From positions 1 to 64,000 of the forward strand of contig NZ_JBGQOJ010000011.1 of NCBI RefSeq assembly GCF_052119585.1: DNA of 64,000 nt. The letters run 5' to 3'. Of this stretch, positions 8,605 through 17,349 are shown in pieces; the first letter of the stretch is position 1; every line of letters begins with the position of its first letter. The notes beneath the pieces were generated by a model that was not told the DNA's origin, searched no databases, and saw only the letters and a program-made list of their open reading frames with translations. Both the position numbers and the translations under genes were made by a program. Source of the DNA: JBGQOJ01 sp052119585 (lineage in GTDB: Bacteria; Pseudomonadota; Alphaproteobacteria; Rhodobacterales; Rhodobacteraceae).

Positions 8605-9609
8605 ATGACGCGCCGATTGACCTCGACACTTGCCGCGCTGGCGGTTTCTTCGCTGACCCTTGGCACTGTTGCCACGGGCGTTTTTGTTGTGACAGCCGAC
8701 ATGGCGGTTGCCAAAAATGACAACAACAATGGCGGCAACGGAAACGGCGGCCACAACGGCGGCGGAAATGGCAACCGTGGCGGCAATTCGGATGCCTCGA
8801 ACAACGGCCATCAGGGCGGCGGCAACAGCCACGCCAATGCCAAAACCAACAAAGGCGGCCATGCCGCGTCAGGCGGTCAGGCCTCCCCGAAAATTTTCAG
8901 TGACATCGCAGCGATTTTCAGCCCGAAAAAATCATCCGCCGCAACCAAAGGCCAAACCGCAAAGGCCAAGGCGCAACAGCGCAGCGTCGTAACCGCCGTC
9001 AAAGCCTCGCCGACCCCCAGACCACGCGGCGCCTCGGGACATGGCGCGCTGGCGTCAGAGCTTAAGGGCCTGAACGCGGCCCACGCAAGCGCCACGGCCC
9101 GCGCGAACGCCGCGCCCAACAGTCAGGTTGGCCGGATCGAGACCTATCGCGCGTTGCTGGATCAGGCCACGCTTTCTCAGGACGAATTGATCGCAGCCGA
9201 AGACGCACTGCTTGCCCTGCAGAGCGGCTACGACGGGCGGACCACTGCCGAGATCAATGACGATATTGCGAAACTGGACCCTTTGGCCATCGAGAACGAA
9301 GACGCCCTTTTGGCGCTGAATGACGAGCTGGCGCTTGCTGAAACCTTCGAGATGGACAGCAAAATGCTTGAGGGGCAGATTGAAACGTTGAAAGACGCGG
9401 AAACGACGGCAGAAACAGATCAGGCGGATGCCCTGTTGGCCGCATCCAATGGTCGCGCGCTTTCGCCCGAGGCTTTGGCCGAACTGCACCGCCTTCTGGA
9501 TCTGCCCACCCTCGCAACGGACGTTTCGGTCGCTGAGGAAGAACCGGTTTACGACGTCGATGTCGCAACCGGAGAGAGTGCCACAGTTGAATTGACGACT
9601 ACGGAATAA
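8605..9609 (+). CDS. Exported Asn/Gly-rich protein with helical C-terminal half
   Basis: A 334-residue protein of unknown function. Residues 1-36 look like a long signal peptide or membrane anchor. Residues 37-90 are a low-complexity stretch of Asn, Gly and His (NNNGGNGNGGHNGGG and similar). A Ser/Lys/Ala linker with TPRPRGASGHGALASELKGLNAAHA follows, then a Glu/Ala/Leu-rich helical half likely to form coiled coil. The TPRPRG...LNAAHAS part recurs in Rhodobacterales exported proteins as I recall. GAAAGGA precedes the ATG. The 3' end overlaps the convergent MATE gene by 11 bases. Confidence 0.7.
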   Translation: MTRRLTSTLAALAVSSLTLGTVATGVFVVTADMAVAKNDNNNGGNGNGGHNGGGNGNRGGNSDASNNGHQGGGNSHANAKTNKGGHAASGGQASPKIFSDIAAIFSPKKSSAATKGQTAKAKAQQRSVVTAVKASPTPRPRGASGHGALASELKGLNAAHASATARANAAPNSQVGRIETYRALLDQATLSQDELIAAEDALLALQSGYDGRTTAEINDDIAKLDPLAIENEDALLALNDELALAETFEMDSKMLEGQIETLKDAETTAETDQADALLAASNGRALSPEALAELHRLLDLPTLATDVSVAEEEPVYDVDVATGESATVELTTTE

Positions 9610-10984
9610 GGCCAGCGCGCGGCACCATAACCGCCGCGCGTCCCTTGCCGGTCCAGAACCGTACCATCAGCAACACCGCGGCCAGAACCAGCCCGATAAC
9701 CAGACCCAGCCATATTCCCGGCCCGCCCAGACCAAAGGTGAACCCAAGCACATAGCTGGCCGGCACCCCAACCAGCCAATAGCTGCATGCGGCGATCACC
9801 AGAGGCACGCGCGTATCCTGCACCCCGCGCAACAGACCCAAGGCCATGACCTGCGCCCCGTCGGCAAGCTGGAACAACGCGGCGACCGCCAGCAGCGACA
9901 CGCCGATGGCGATGATTTGTGGGCGGGCGGGATCGGTCTCGTTCAGAAACGCGCCGATCAGCACCTCTGGTATGCCCAGAAACAACAGGATCGTCAGGCA
10001 GGCAACGCCGACGGACAGCGCAATGGCAATCACCCCGCCCCGCCGCAGCCCCGTCTGGTCACCCGCGCCAAAGGCCCGCCCCGCCCGCACCGTTGCCGCG
10101 TTCGACAGGCCCAGATGCACCATGAAGGTGGCCGATGCGATTTCCAGCGCGATGCCATGCGCCGCCAGTTCCCTTGTGCCGATCCATCCCATCATCAGGG
10201 CCGATGCGGCGAACAGGGCGGATTCGGCCAGATTGGTCAGCCCGATCGGCCAGCCAAGACGAAAGACATCTGCAAAGGCGCCCCAATCGGGCCGCCAGAA
10301 GCGGATGAACAACGTATAGCGGCGCAGCGAGGGCAGCAGGGCCGAATAGGCCAGAATGATCACCAACGACAGAAGCTGCGTGCCGATCGTGGCGATCGCC
10401 GCCCCGCGCACACCCAGTTCCGGCGCGCCCCAGTTGCCGAAGATCAGCATCCAGTTCAGGCCCGCATTCAGGACCACGCTGGCAATCGTCGCCCAAAGAA
10501 CGACCTGCGTCCGTTCCAGCGCGGCCAGATAGCTTTTCATCACCATCGCCAGAAGCGCCGGCAAAATCCCGAAGCCCGCAATGCGAAGGTAATCCTGTGT
10601 GATCGCGGCGATGTCGGGGTTCTGCCCCAAAACCACCAGCAAAGACCCCGAATACCAGAACAGCGGCAGCACCAGCACTCCGTAAATCAACGACAGCCAG
10701 ATCCCCATGCGCGTCACGCGACGCACCTGAACGTCGTCGTCGGCACCGGCTGCGGTCGCGACCATCGGCATGACGGCCAGTGCGAAACCGGACCCCATGA
10801 TGAAGATCACAAAAAAGCTCGACGCGCCCAGAACGACGGCTGCGAGTTCTGCAATGCCATACCAGCCCAGCATGATCGTGTCAGTCACATGCACCGCGAA
10901 TTGCGCGACATGGCTGCCGACCAGCGGCAGACCCAAGGCCAGCGTCGCGCGGGCGTGGCCTTTATATGTCATGGGCGTGCTCAT
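9599..10984 (-). CDS. MATE-family multidrug/cation antiporter
   Basis: A 461-residue inner-membrane protein with about twelve hydrophobic segments in two similar halves, as in NorM-type exporters that use Na+ or H+ gradients to expel cationic drugs. The first helix region LALGLPLVGSHVAQFAVHVTDTIMLGWYG is typical of the family. Alternative start: a second ATG lies five codons in. Its natural substrate is unknown. Confidence 0.9.
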   Translation of the reverse strand: MSTPMTYKGHARATLALGLPLVGSHVAQFAVHVTDTIMLGWYGIAELAAVVLGASSFFVIFIMGSGFALAVMPMVATAAGADDDVQVRRVTRMGIWLSLIYGVLVLPLFWYSGSLLVVLGQNPDIAAITQDYLRIAGFGILPALLAMVMKSYLAALERTQVVLWATIASVVLNAGLNWMLIFGNWGAPELGVRGAAIATIGTQLLSLVIILAYSALLPSLRRYTLFIRFWRPDWGAFADVFRLGWPIGLTNLAESALFAASALMMGWIGTRELAAHGIALEIASATFMVHLGLSNAATVRAGRAFGAGDQTGLRRGGVIAIALSVGVACLTILLFLGIPEVLIGAFLNETDPARPQIIAIGVSLLAVAALFQLADGAQVMALGLLRGVQDTRVPLVIAACSYWLVGVPASYVLGFTFGLGGPGIWLGLVIGLVLAAVLLMVRFWTGKGRAAVMVPRAGLIP

Positions 10985-11070
10985 CCATCCCGATTAGGGC
11001 AGTTGGACGCATGCGGCAAGTGGTGGCAGCAGCGGTTTTGATCAACCGGTCAAGTATTGTGGCGCGGCAC

Positions 11071-11107
11071 CCGCCTTCGGCGAGGATATTTTTCCAAGAA
11101 GAGGCAG
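11071..11107 (+). repeat. Dispersed intergenic element, copy 1
   Basis: Contains CGCCTTCGGCGAGGATATT followed by TTTCCAAGAAGAGG. The CGCC-TTC-GGCG part can form a small stem. It begins seven bases after the stop of the minus-strand epimerase gene (11115). Same family as the copies near 17.2, 42.0, 46.4, 51.6, 59.0 and 63.7 kb. Confidence 0.75.
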
Positions 11108-11114
11108 TAGGGGG

Positions 11115-12014
11115 TTAGTCCCGTCGCGGGTCCTGCACGACATTGCGCCAGCTGTGCTGCTCCCTGAACCCCAGCATCTCGCGGATTTTGCGATTGGAAA
11201 AAAGCGCCTCGTGCGGGGCAAGGTCTCGCGACAACGGGACATCGGGAAAGAAGTCCGCCAGAATGTCCGCGTTGGGCATGTTCACCGAATTCTCGTCATT
11301 GCCGGCATTGAACATCTGGAATCCCAGACCGTCGGTTTTCAGGCAAAGATCAACGATCTGGCCCAGATCGCGCGCATCTATGTAGCAAAAGACATTGCGC
11401 CTGCGTTGTGCCGGATTGGCAAAGAAATCGGGAAAGCGGTCGTACTCATGCGGTTCGATCACATTGCCGATCCGCAAGCCGTAGATGTCGAAGCCGGACC
11501 GCCGCTGGAACGCGCGCGCCGTCTTTTCGTTGACCACCTTGGACAGGCCGTAGCTATCCATCGGGTCCACATCGTAGTCCTCCTCCAAGGGCAGTACATG
11601 CGGGTCGATCACGCCATCGGCGAAACAGACGCCATAGGTCGTCTCGGACGAGGCAAAGACCACCTTGCGGATGCCCAGCTTTACCGCAGCCTCGATCACG
11701 TTGTAGGTGCCGATGGTATTGACGCGGAAGGTTTCATTGTCGGGACAGATCAGGATACGCGGCACGGCGGCGAAATGCACAACGGCATCGAACGCCGGCA
11801 CGCCGGTGCCCGCCTCCAGCTCGTCGAACCCCGCGTAGGAGGTCAACGCGTTGAACATCTGCCCGCTGTCGGTGATGTCGGCCGTCAGGTTATCGACGCC
11901 ATCCAGCGCAAGCGGCACCAGATCGACGTTCAGAACGCGGTGCCCCTGCGCCAGAAGATAGGCAACCACATGCCGCCCCGCCTTGCCGCTGCCGCCGGTG
12001 AATAGAATGCGCAT
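11115..12014 (-). CDS. NAD(P)-dependent epimerase/dehydratase family protein
   Basis: A 299-residue extended short-chain dehydrogenase. The Rossmann motif GGSGKAG is at residues 7-13 and the catalytic YGLSK (Tyr-x-x-x-Lys) appears near residue 150 after ASSETTYG. The overall pattern fits sugar-nucleotide epimerases or uronate dehydrogenases, but no sugar-pathway gene is adjacent, so the substrate is open. The ATG at 12014 (MRILFTGG) is preferred; the frame stays open to 12092. It diverges from parE. Confidence 0.82.
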   Translation of the reverse strand: MRILFTGGSGKAGRHVVAYLLAQGHRVLNVDLVPLALDGVDNLTADITDSGQMFNALTSYAGFDELEAGTGVPAFDAVVHFAAVPRILICPDNETFRVNTIGTYNVIEAAVKLGIRKVVFASSETTYGVCFADGVIDPHVLPLEEDYDVDPMDSYGLSKVVNEKTARAFQRRSGFDIYGLRIGNVIEPHEYDRFPDFFANPAQRRRNVFCYIDARDLGQIVDLCLKTDGLGFQMFNAGNDENSVNMPNADILADFFPDVPLSRDLAPHEALFSNRKIREMLGFREQHSWRNVVQDPRRD

Positions 12015-12160
12015 TGCCCTGTCTCCCTGATGCCTGTGCCGTGGCCCACTATATCGCGCGACGGCAAAGTGCTTCAAGCCGACTTTGCCCATTGCACCAT
12101 GTGGCCCTGAATGGTCTAATCACAGGCCAGCAAAACCAACAAAAATATCGAGCACCACCC

Positions 12161-14125
12161 ATGTCCGACGATCTTTTGAACGGCACCGCGCCAGAGACCT
12201 ATGACGCCTCCTCTATCGAGGTGCTTGAGGGGCTTGAACCCGTACGCAAACGCCCCGGCATGTATATCGGCGGCACGGATGAACGCGCGCTGCACCATCT
12301 GGTGGCAGAGGTGCTGGACAACTCTATGGACGAGGCCGTGGCCGGGCACGCCAACCGGATCGAGGTCGAGGTCAACGCCGATTACAGCGTGACAATCCGC
12401 GACAACGGGCGCGGTATTCCGATTGACCCGCATCCGAAGTTCCCCGGCAAATCCGCGCTGGAGGTGATCCTGTGCACCCTGCATTCGGGTGGCAAGTTCG
12501 GCGGCAAGGCCTACGAGACATCTGGTGGCCTGCACGGTGTCGGCATCAGCGTCGTCAACGCATTGTCCGATCATGTTCGCGTCGAAGTGGCGCGCAACAA
12601 GGAACTGTTCGTGCAGGAGTTCTCGCGCGGCATCCCGCAAGGGCCGGTGCGGGCGGCGGGTGCGGCCCCGAACCGGCGCGGCACCAGCGTCACCTTCCAC
12701 CCCGATGCGCAGATCTTCGGTGCGCTGAAATTCAAACCGGCGCGGCTGATCAAGATGGTCCGGTCCAAGGCCTATCTGTTCTCGGGCGTCGAAATCCGCT
12801 GGAAAACCGCGATCGACGATGGCGAAACGCCGCTGACCGCGACCTTTCATTTTCCCGGTGGCCTTGCCGATTATCTGGGCGAGCAGCTGGAGAAATCCGT
12901 GACCTACGCCGACCGCCCCTTTGCGGGAAAGGTCGGGTTTTCCGAGAAATTCGGGCCGCAAACGGTGGGGTCTGTCGAATGGGCAATCAACTGGACCCCG
13001 TCGCGCGACGGGTTCATCCAGTCCTATTGTAACACCGTCCCGACGCCAGAGGGCGGCACACACGAATCCGGCTTTTGGGCGGCGATCCTGAAAGGCATCC
13101 GCGCTTACGGCGAACGGGTCAACAACCGCAAGGCCAAGGACATCACCCGCGAGGATATGATGGCGGGCGGCTGTGCGGTGATCTCGGTCTTTATCCGCGA
13201 GCCGCAATTCGTCGGCCAGACCAAGGACCGCCTTGCCACCGAGGAAGCCGCGCGTCTGGTGGAAAACTCTGTTCGCGACCATTTTGACAACTGGCTTGCG
13301 GCGGATACGAAATCCGCTGGCGCCATCCTTGATTTTCTGGTCCTGCGGGCCGAGGAGCGGATGCGCCGCCGCGCCGAAAAGGAAACCCAGCGCAAGACCG
13401 CGACCAAGAAACTGCGCCTGCCGGGCAAGCTGACCGATTGCTCCAATTCCAACCGCGAGGGCACGGAGCTGTTCATCGTCGAGGGCGACTCGGCTGGTGG
13501 ATCGGCGAAAATGGCCCGCGACCGCAAGACACAGGCCCTGCTGCCATTGCGCGGCAAGATCCTGAACGTGCTGGGCGCGGCCTCGAACAAGATGTCGGGC
13601 AACGCCGAGATCAACGACCTGTGCATGGCGCTTGGCGTCAACATGGGGACCAAGTTCAACGTCGAGGACCTGCGCTATGACAAGGTCATCATCATGACCG
13701 ACGCCGACGTCGACGGGGCGCATATCGCGGCGCTGTTGATGACGTTCTTCTTCACCCAGATGCGCCCGATGATCGACCGCGGGCATCTGTATCTGGCCTG
13801 CCCGCCGCTGTTCCGCCTGACGCAGGGGGCCAAACGGGTCTATTGCGTGGACGAGCCGGAAAAGATCCGGATGATGGAAAAAGGTCTGGGCGGCAAAGGC
13901 AAAATCGACGTGTCGCGCTTCAAGGGTCTGGGCGAGATGGACGCGAAGGATCTGAAAGACACGACGATGAACCCCGAAACCCGCAAGCTGATCCGCGTCA
14001 CGATCGACGAGGACGAACCGGGCGAAACCGGTGACCTGGTAGAGCGTCTGATGGGCAAACGCCCCGAGATGCGGTTCCAGTATATCAGCGAGAACGCCCA
14101 GTTCGTCGAAGAACTGGATGTGTAA
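12161..14125 (+). CDS. parE: DNA topoisomerase IV subunit B
   Basis: The ATPase subunit of topoisomerase IV, which separates linked daughter chromosomes with ParC. The 654-residue protein carries the GHKL ATPase (EVLDNSMDEA, DNGRGIP, then GLHGVGISVVNALS), a transducer domain, and the TOPRIM domain with EGDSAGGSAK starting at residue 441 and DADVDGAHI at 514. It lacks the large insertion of many proteobacterial GyrB proteins, and QTKDRLATEEA fits ParE. The start MSDDLLNG at 12161 follows a 146-base divergent promoter region. Confidence 0.95.
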   Translation: MSDDLLNGTAPETYDASSIEVLEGLEPVRKRPGMYIGGTDERALHHLVAEVLDNSMDEAVAGHANRIEVEVNADYSVTIRDNGRGIPIDPHPKFPGKSALEVILCTLHSGGKFGGKAYETSGGLHGVGISVVNALSDHVRVEVARNKELFVQEFSRGIPQGPVRAAGAAPNRRGTSVTFHPDAQIFGALKFKPARLIKMVRSKAYLFSGVEIRWKTAIDDGETPLTATFHFPGGLADYLGEQLEKSVTYADRPFAGKVGFSEKFGPQTVGSVEWAINWTPSRDGFIQSYCNTVPTPEGGTHESGFWAAILKGIRAYGERVNNRKAKDITREDMMAGGCAVISVFIREPQFVGQTKDRLATEEAARLVENSVRDHFDNWLAADTKSAGAILDFLVLRAEERMRRRAEKETQRKTATKKLRLPGKLTDCSNSNREGTELFIVEGDSAGGSAKMARDRKTQALLPLRGKILNVLGAASNKMSGNAEINDLCMALGVNMGTKFNVEDLRYDKVIIMTDADVDGAHIAALLMTFFFTQMRPMIDRGHLYLACPPLFRLTQGAKRVYCVDEPEKIRMMEKGLGGKGKIDVSRFKGLGEMDAKDLKDTTMNPETRKLIRVTIDEDEPGETGDLVERLMGKRPEMRFQYISENAQFVEELDV

Positions 14126-14164
14126 GGCTGCGGATCGGCGTGGGCCTGATCGTTCTGGCCGCGC

Positions 14165-14587
14165 CTATTCCTGAAGGCCCTGCAAATAGTAGACCAGCGA
14201 CAAGATCCGCCCCTGCACGATGTGTTCCGCGTCGCTGCCATAGATCGACGAGCGGTCCTCCAGCGCGTCTTCTTTGAAATATTCGCCCCAGACCGGCATT
14301 TCCGATCGGCCATGACCCGCAATCTCGCGGCGACCGTTGATCGCCTGATAGACCTCTGAAAACGGGAACGCGCCGTTGTTTTCTTTTGCCAGAAGGGTCA
14401 GATCCTTGGGCTTTATCGCGAACAACTCTCCCACCAGACCACCGCCTTTGGCATCGTCACCATGGCACACAGCGCAGCGGGCCTGAAACTCAGCGCGGCC
14501 AAGGGTGGATTCCTGTGCCGAAGCGGCAGATGCCAGAAACATTACCCCCCCGATGGTTAGTGAAATCAATGGAATACGGCGTGTCAT
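14165..14587 (-). CDS. Periplasmic monohaem cytochrome c
   Basis: A 140-residue protein with a cleavable signal peptide (ASAASAQ near 25) and one haem site CAVCH (Cys38, Cys41, His42). Met in RSEMPVWGEYF near 96 is the likely second axial ligand. This pattern is common in small class I electron carriers. AGGGAG lies upstream of the ATG. It is followed on the same strand side by a second small cytochrome gene (14708-15100), and converges on parE. Its redox partners are not encoded nearby. Confidence 0.88.
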   Translation of the reverse strand: MTRRIPLISLTIGGVMFLASAASAQESTLGRAEFQARCAVCHGDDAKGGGLVGELFAIKPKDLTLLAKENNGAFPFSEVYQAINGRREIAGHGRSEMPVWGEYFKEDALEDRSSIYGSDAEHIVQGRILSLVYYLQGLQE

Positions 14588-14707
14588 GGCAATCTCCCTG
14601 AATGGATGAACATGCCGTCAATGTGCCGGTTATGTGGAAAAATGCCTTGACTAAACGCAACGCAGGCCAAACCTCGAGATGCACTGGCGCGGGTGCGCGA
14701 ACGGGTG

Positions 14708-15100
14708 TTATTCCTGAAGCGTTTCCAGAAAAGCCGCGATTGCCACGATACGTTTCGGCGTCGGTGTGTAGATCCCCTCGCCTGTGGGAACCAACACCAG
14801 ATCCCCCTCGCCCAGATCGGTCCCGAACTCTGGCATCAGGCTCGCGTGGTTGCCGCGGCGGGTGTATCCGTCAACCACCGACATCACATAGACCTTCGGA
14901 AATGTGCCGCCATTGCGTGCCGACAATGTGCTCAGGTCCGGTGGCAGCTTGCCAATCTCGCCCGCCAACGGCCCGTCGCCCTTGCCCGCAGGCCCGTGAC
15001 AGGCCGCGCATGTATCGGCATAGGTCGTGCGCCCCACCTCGACCGGCGGCACGCAACCCGCAAGTGTCAAAGCGGTCAGGATCGCCCCCAGTTTACGCAT
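14708..15100 (-). CDS. Lipoprotein monohaem cytochrome c
   Basis: A 130-residue cytochrome c anchored as a lipoprotein: lipobox LAGC places the lipid on Cys16. The haem site is CAACH (Cys31, Cys34, His35), with Met in ASLMPEFG the likely axial ligand. I chose the ATG at 15100 because it gives a proper lipoprotein signal; an upstream in-frame start at 15148 does not. It shares a fold and the SEV/VYxxI region with the neighbouring cytochrome (14165-14587), so the pair may be an old duplication. Confidence 0.87.
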   Translation of the reverse strand: MRKLGAILTALTLAGCVPPVEVGRTTYADTCAACHGPAGKGDGPLAGEIGKLPPDLSTLSARNGGTFPKVYVMSVVDGYTRRGNHASLMPEFGTDLGEGDLVLVPTGEGIYTPTPKRIVAIAAFLETLQE

Positions 15101-15196
15101 GAATCGTGTCTCCCCTTCTGTGTCCACTGCACTCCACCATGCCCGCAAACCCGGCGCATTGATCCATGTCAGGCCCGCGCCCGCAACCGCAGCACC

Positions 15197-15874
15197 CTAG
15201 ACCAGCCGCCCGTCTTCCATCCGCAATATCCGGTCCATACGACCGGCAAGATCCAGATTATGGGTTGCGATCAGTGCCGCCAGCCCCGTGCCCCGCACCA
15301 GATCCAGCAGGGCCGCGAACACCTGATCCGATGTGGCGGGATCAAGGTTCCCCGTCGGCTCGTCCGCCAGCAAAAGACGCGGGCTATTGGCCAATGCCCG
15401 GCAAAACGCCACCCTTTGCTGCTCTCCGCCCGACAAGGCGGCGGGGCGGTGATGCGCCCGATGCTGCACGCCGACACGGGTCAACAGATCCATCGCGCGC
15501 GCCTCGGCCTGCGCCTGCGGAACGGCATTGGCCAGCTGCGGCAGCACGATGTTTTCCAGTGCCGAAAATTCGGGCAGCAGATGGTGGAACTGATAGATGA
15601 ACCCCACCTCGGCGCGGCGCACCTCTGTCCGCTTGGCGTCGCGGCGATGGGTCATATCGGCACCCCCGATTCGCACCAGCCCCGCGTCGGGCGTATCCAG
15701 CAACCCCGCAATATGCAAAAGCGTCGATTTGCCCGCACCCGACGGGGCCACCAGCGCAACAATCTCTCCCGGCTGCACGACCAATGACGCGCCGCGCAAC
15801 ACGATCACCTCGGCGGGCGTGCCTTCGTTATAGGCCTTCTCGACCCCGTCCAGAACCAGCGCAGGATCACTCAT
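15197..15874 (-). CDS. lolD: LolD, ATPase of the lipoprotein-releasing ABC complex
   Basis: A 225-residue ABC ATPase with Walker A (APSGAGKST, near 43), signature ALSGGEQQRVAFCRAL, and Walker B LLLADEPTGNLD. The EPTGNLD form is typical of LolD/MacB-type ATPases. With LolC/E it extracts outer-membrane lipoproteins from the inner membrane. Its start overlaps the end of the upstream permease gene by eight bases. Confidence 0.93.
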   Translation of the reverse strand: MSDPALVLDGVEKAYNEGTPAEVIVLRGASLVVQPGEIVALVAPSGAGKSTLLHIAGLLDTPDAGLVRIGGADMTHRRDAKRTEVRRAEVGFIYQFHHLLPEFSALENIVLPQLANAVPQAQAEARAMDLLTRVGVQHRAHHRPAALSGGEQQRVAFCRALANSPRLLLADEPTGNLDPATSDQVFAALLDLVRGTGLAALIATHNLDLAGRMDRILRMEDGRLV

Positions 15875-17153
15875 ACCGCAACGCCTCTACCGGGTTCATC
15901 CGCGCCGCGCGCCGCGCCGGAAAGATCGTCACGATGAACGACAACCCCAGCGACAGGGCCACAGCGGACAGAACGTCGTTCACCTGCAACTTGGCCGGCA
16001 AGGCATAAATCCCGCGAATGGACGGGTCCCAGACACCGCCGCCCGACACATAGTTCACCAGCGAAAAGACCTGATCGATGTAGACGGCAAAAAGACACCC
16101 CAAAGCAACGCCCATGGCCGTTCCGATCAAGCCGGTAGAGGCACCGCAAATGAAGAACACCCGCAGAACCGACCCTTCGGTCAAACCCATCGTTCGCAAG
16201 ATTCCGATATCGCGCCCCTTGTTCTTGACCAGCATGATCAACCCCGAAATGATGTTCATCGCGGCGATCAGCACCAGAATGGACAGGATCACGAACATCA
16301 CGTTGTCCTCGATGTCCAGCGCCCGCAGAAACGCCCCCGACGCGTCCTGCCATGTCCAGACCAGCGCACGATCCCCCGCCGCCGCGATCAAGGCGCCAGA
16401 CAGGCTGTCGACGGTTTCGGGATGCTCGACCATCACTTCCAACTCGTCCGCGACACCCTCGCGGTTGAAATAACTCTGCGCCTCTGTGAAAGGCATGTAG
16501 ATCCGCGTGCGGTCGATATCATAGCGACCGGCGCTGAAAATATAGACCACGTCGTAGCTCTTGACCCGTGGCGTGGTGCCGAACGGCCCCTTGACCCCGT
16601 CGGGCGAGATCAGCTTGATCCGGTCGCCCAGCCCCAACCCCAGTTCGGACGCGACACCTGATCCGATGGCGACGCCTTGATCGAACCGCCCGATATCGCC
16701 CTGCCCGGTTTCGGGATCGGCAATCCGCGGGATGCCCTTCAGATCGGACAGCGTAATCCCGAACACCTGAACGCCCGCATTACTGCTGTTGGCGTTGGCC
16801 ATCACCTGCCCCTTGATCAAGGGCGCCACGCGCGTCACCCCGGCAACGTCGCGCACACGCGCGGCGACATCGGTATAGTCAGGCATCACACGGGTCGTCT
16901 GGCCGCCCTCGTTCACATACGTCGCATTGTAAACGGTCACATGGGCGTTCGACCCTACGATCGTGTCAATGAACTCGGCCCGGAACCCCGACCGGACGGC
17001 CAAAGTCGCGATCAACGCAAAGACCGCCAATGTAATGCCGATAAGCGAAATCCAGGTCATCACACTGACCCCGCCCTCGGCCCGTCTGGCCCTGAGGTAG
17101 CGCCAGGCGATCATCCACTCGAATCGCGCGAAAGGGGCGGTTCTACCAGCCAA
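15867..17153 (-). CDS. lolC: LolC/LolE-type lipoprotein-releasing permease
   Basis: An inner-membrane permease of about 428 residues: one transmembrane helix after FEWMIAWRYLRARR, a large periplasmic domain (about 50-270), and three C-terminal helices, the MacB/LolCE topology. Single-permease Lol systems are usual in alphaproteobacteria, so one gene is expected to serve as both LolC and LolE. I set the start at a TTG (17153) because AAGGAG lies six bases upstream; an earlier in-frame TTG at 17201 has no such site. Confidence 0.88.
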   Translation of the reverse strand: MAGRTAPFARFEWMIAWRYLRARRAEGGVSVMTWISLIGITLAVFALIATLAVRSGFRAEFIDTIVGSNAHVTVYNATYVNEGGQTTRVMPDYTDVAARVRDVAGVTRVAPLIKGQVMANANSSNAGVQVFGITLSDLKGIPRIADPETGQGDIGRFDQGVAIGSGVASELGLGLGDRIKLISPDGVKGPFGTTPRVKSYDVVYIFSAGRYDIDRTRIYMPFTEAQSYFNREGVADELEVMVEHPETVDSLSGALIAAAGDRALVWTWQDASGAFLRALDIEDNVMFVILSILVLIAAMNIISGLIMLVKNKGRDIGILRTMGLTEGSVLRVFFICGASTGLIGTAMGVALGCLFAVYIDQVFSLVNYVSGGGVWDPSIRGIYALPAKLQVNDVLSAVALSLGLSFIVTIFPARRAARMNPVEALRYE

Positions 17154-17223
17154 ATATCTGCTCCTTGTTGTTATGGGCGACGATGGGCTGTTCAAAGGCA
17201 AGGGTCAAGCCGCCACGCCGGAT

Positions 17224-17298
17224 GCGCTTCGCGCGAGAGTATTTTGACCGAGAAGAACATCCAGTCTCTTCTTGGAAAAATATCCTCGCGCGAAGCGC
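17224..17298. repeat. Dispersed element as two facing copies (long hairpin), copy 2
   Basis: Left arm 17224-17255 begins GCGCTTCGCGCGAGAGTATT; right arm 17267-17298 is nearly its reverse complement, ending GCGCGAAGCGC. The arms are about 32 bases, with a loop of about 11. It lies 51 bases after the proS stop and before lolC, so it may end proS transcription or protect its 3' end. Confidence 0.75.
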
Positions 17299-17349
17299 AA
17301 AACCGCACGAAGTGCTTATAAGAATGGCGCGGCACGCGCCTCCTTTGGA

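Noticed and set aside
12116..13786. 556-codon open frame antisense to parE
   Set aside because: High-GC mirror of a well-supported gene; no ribosome site or recognisable domain. The same applies to long mirror frames at 32584-34833 and 38639-40696.
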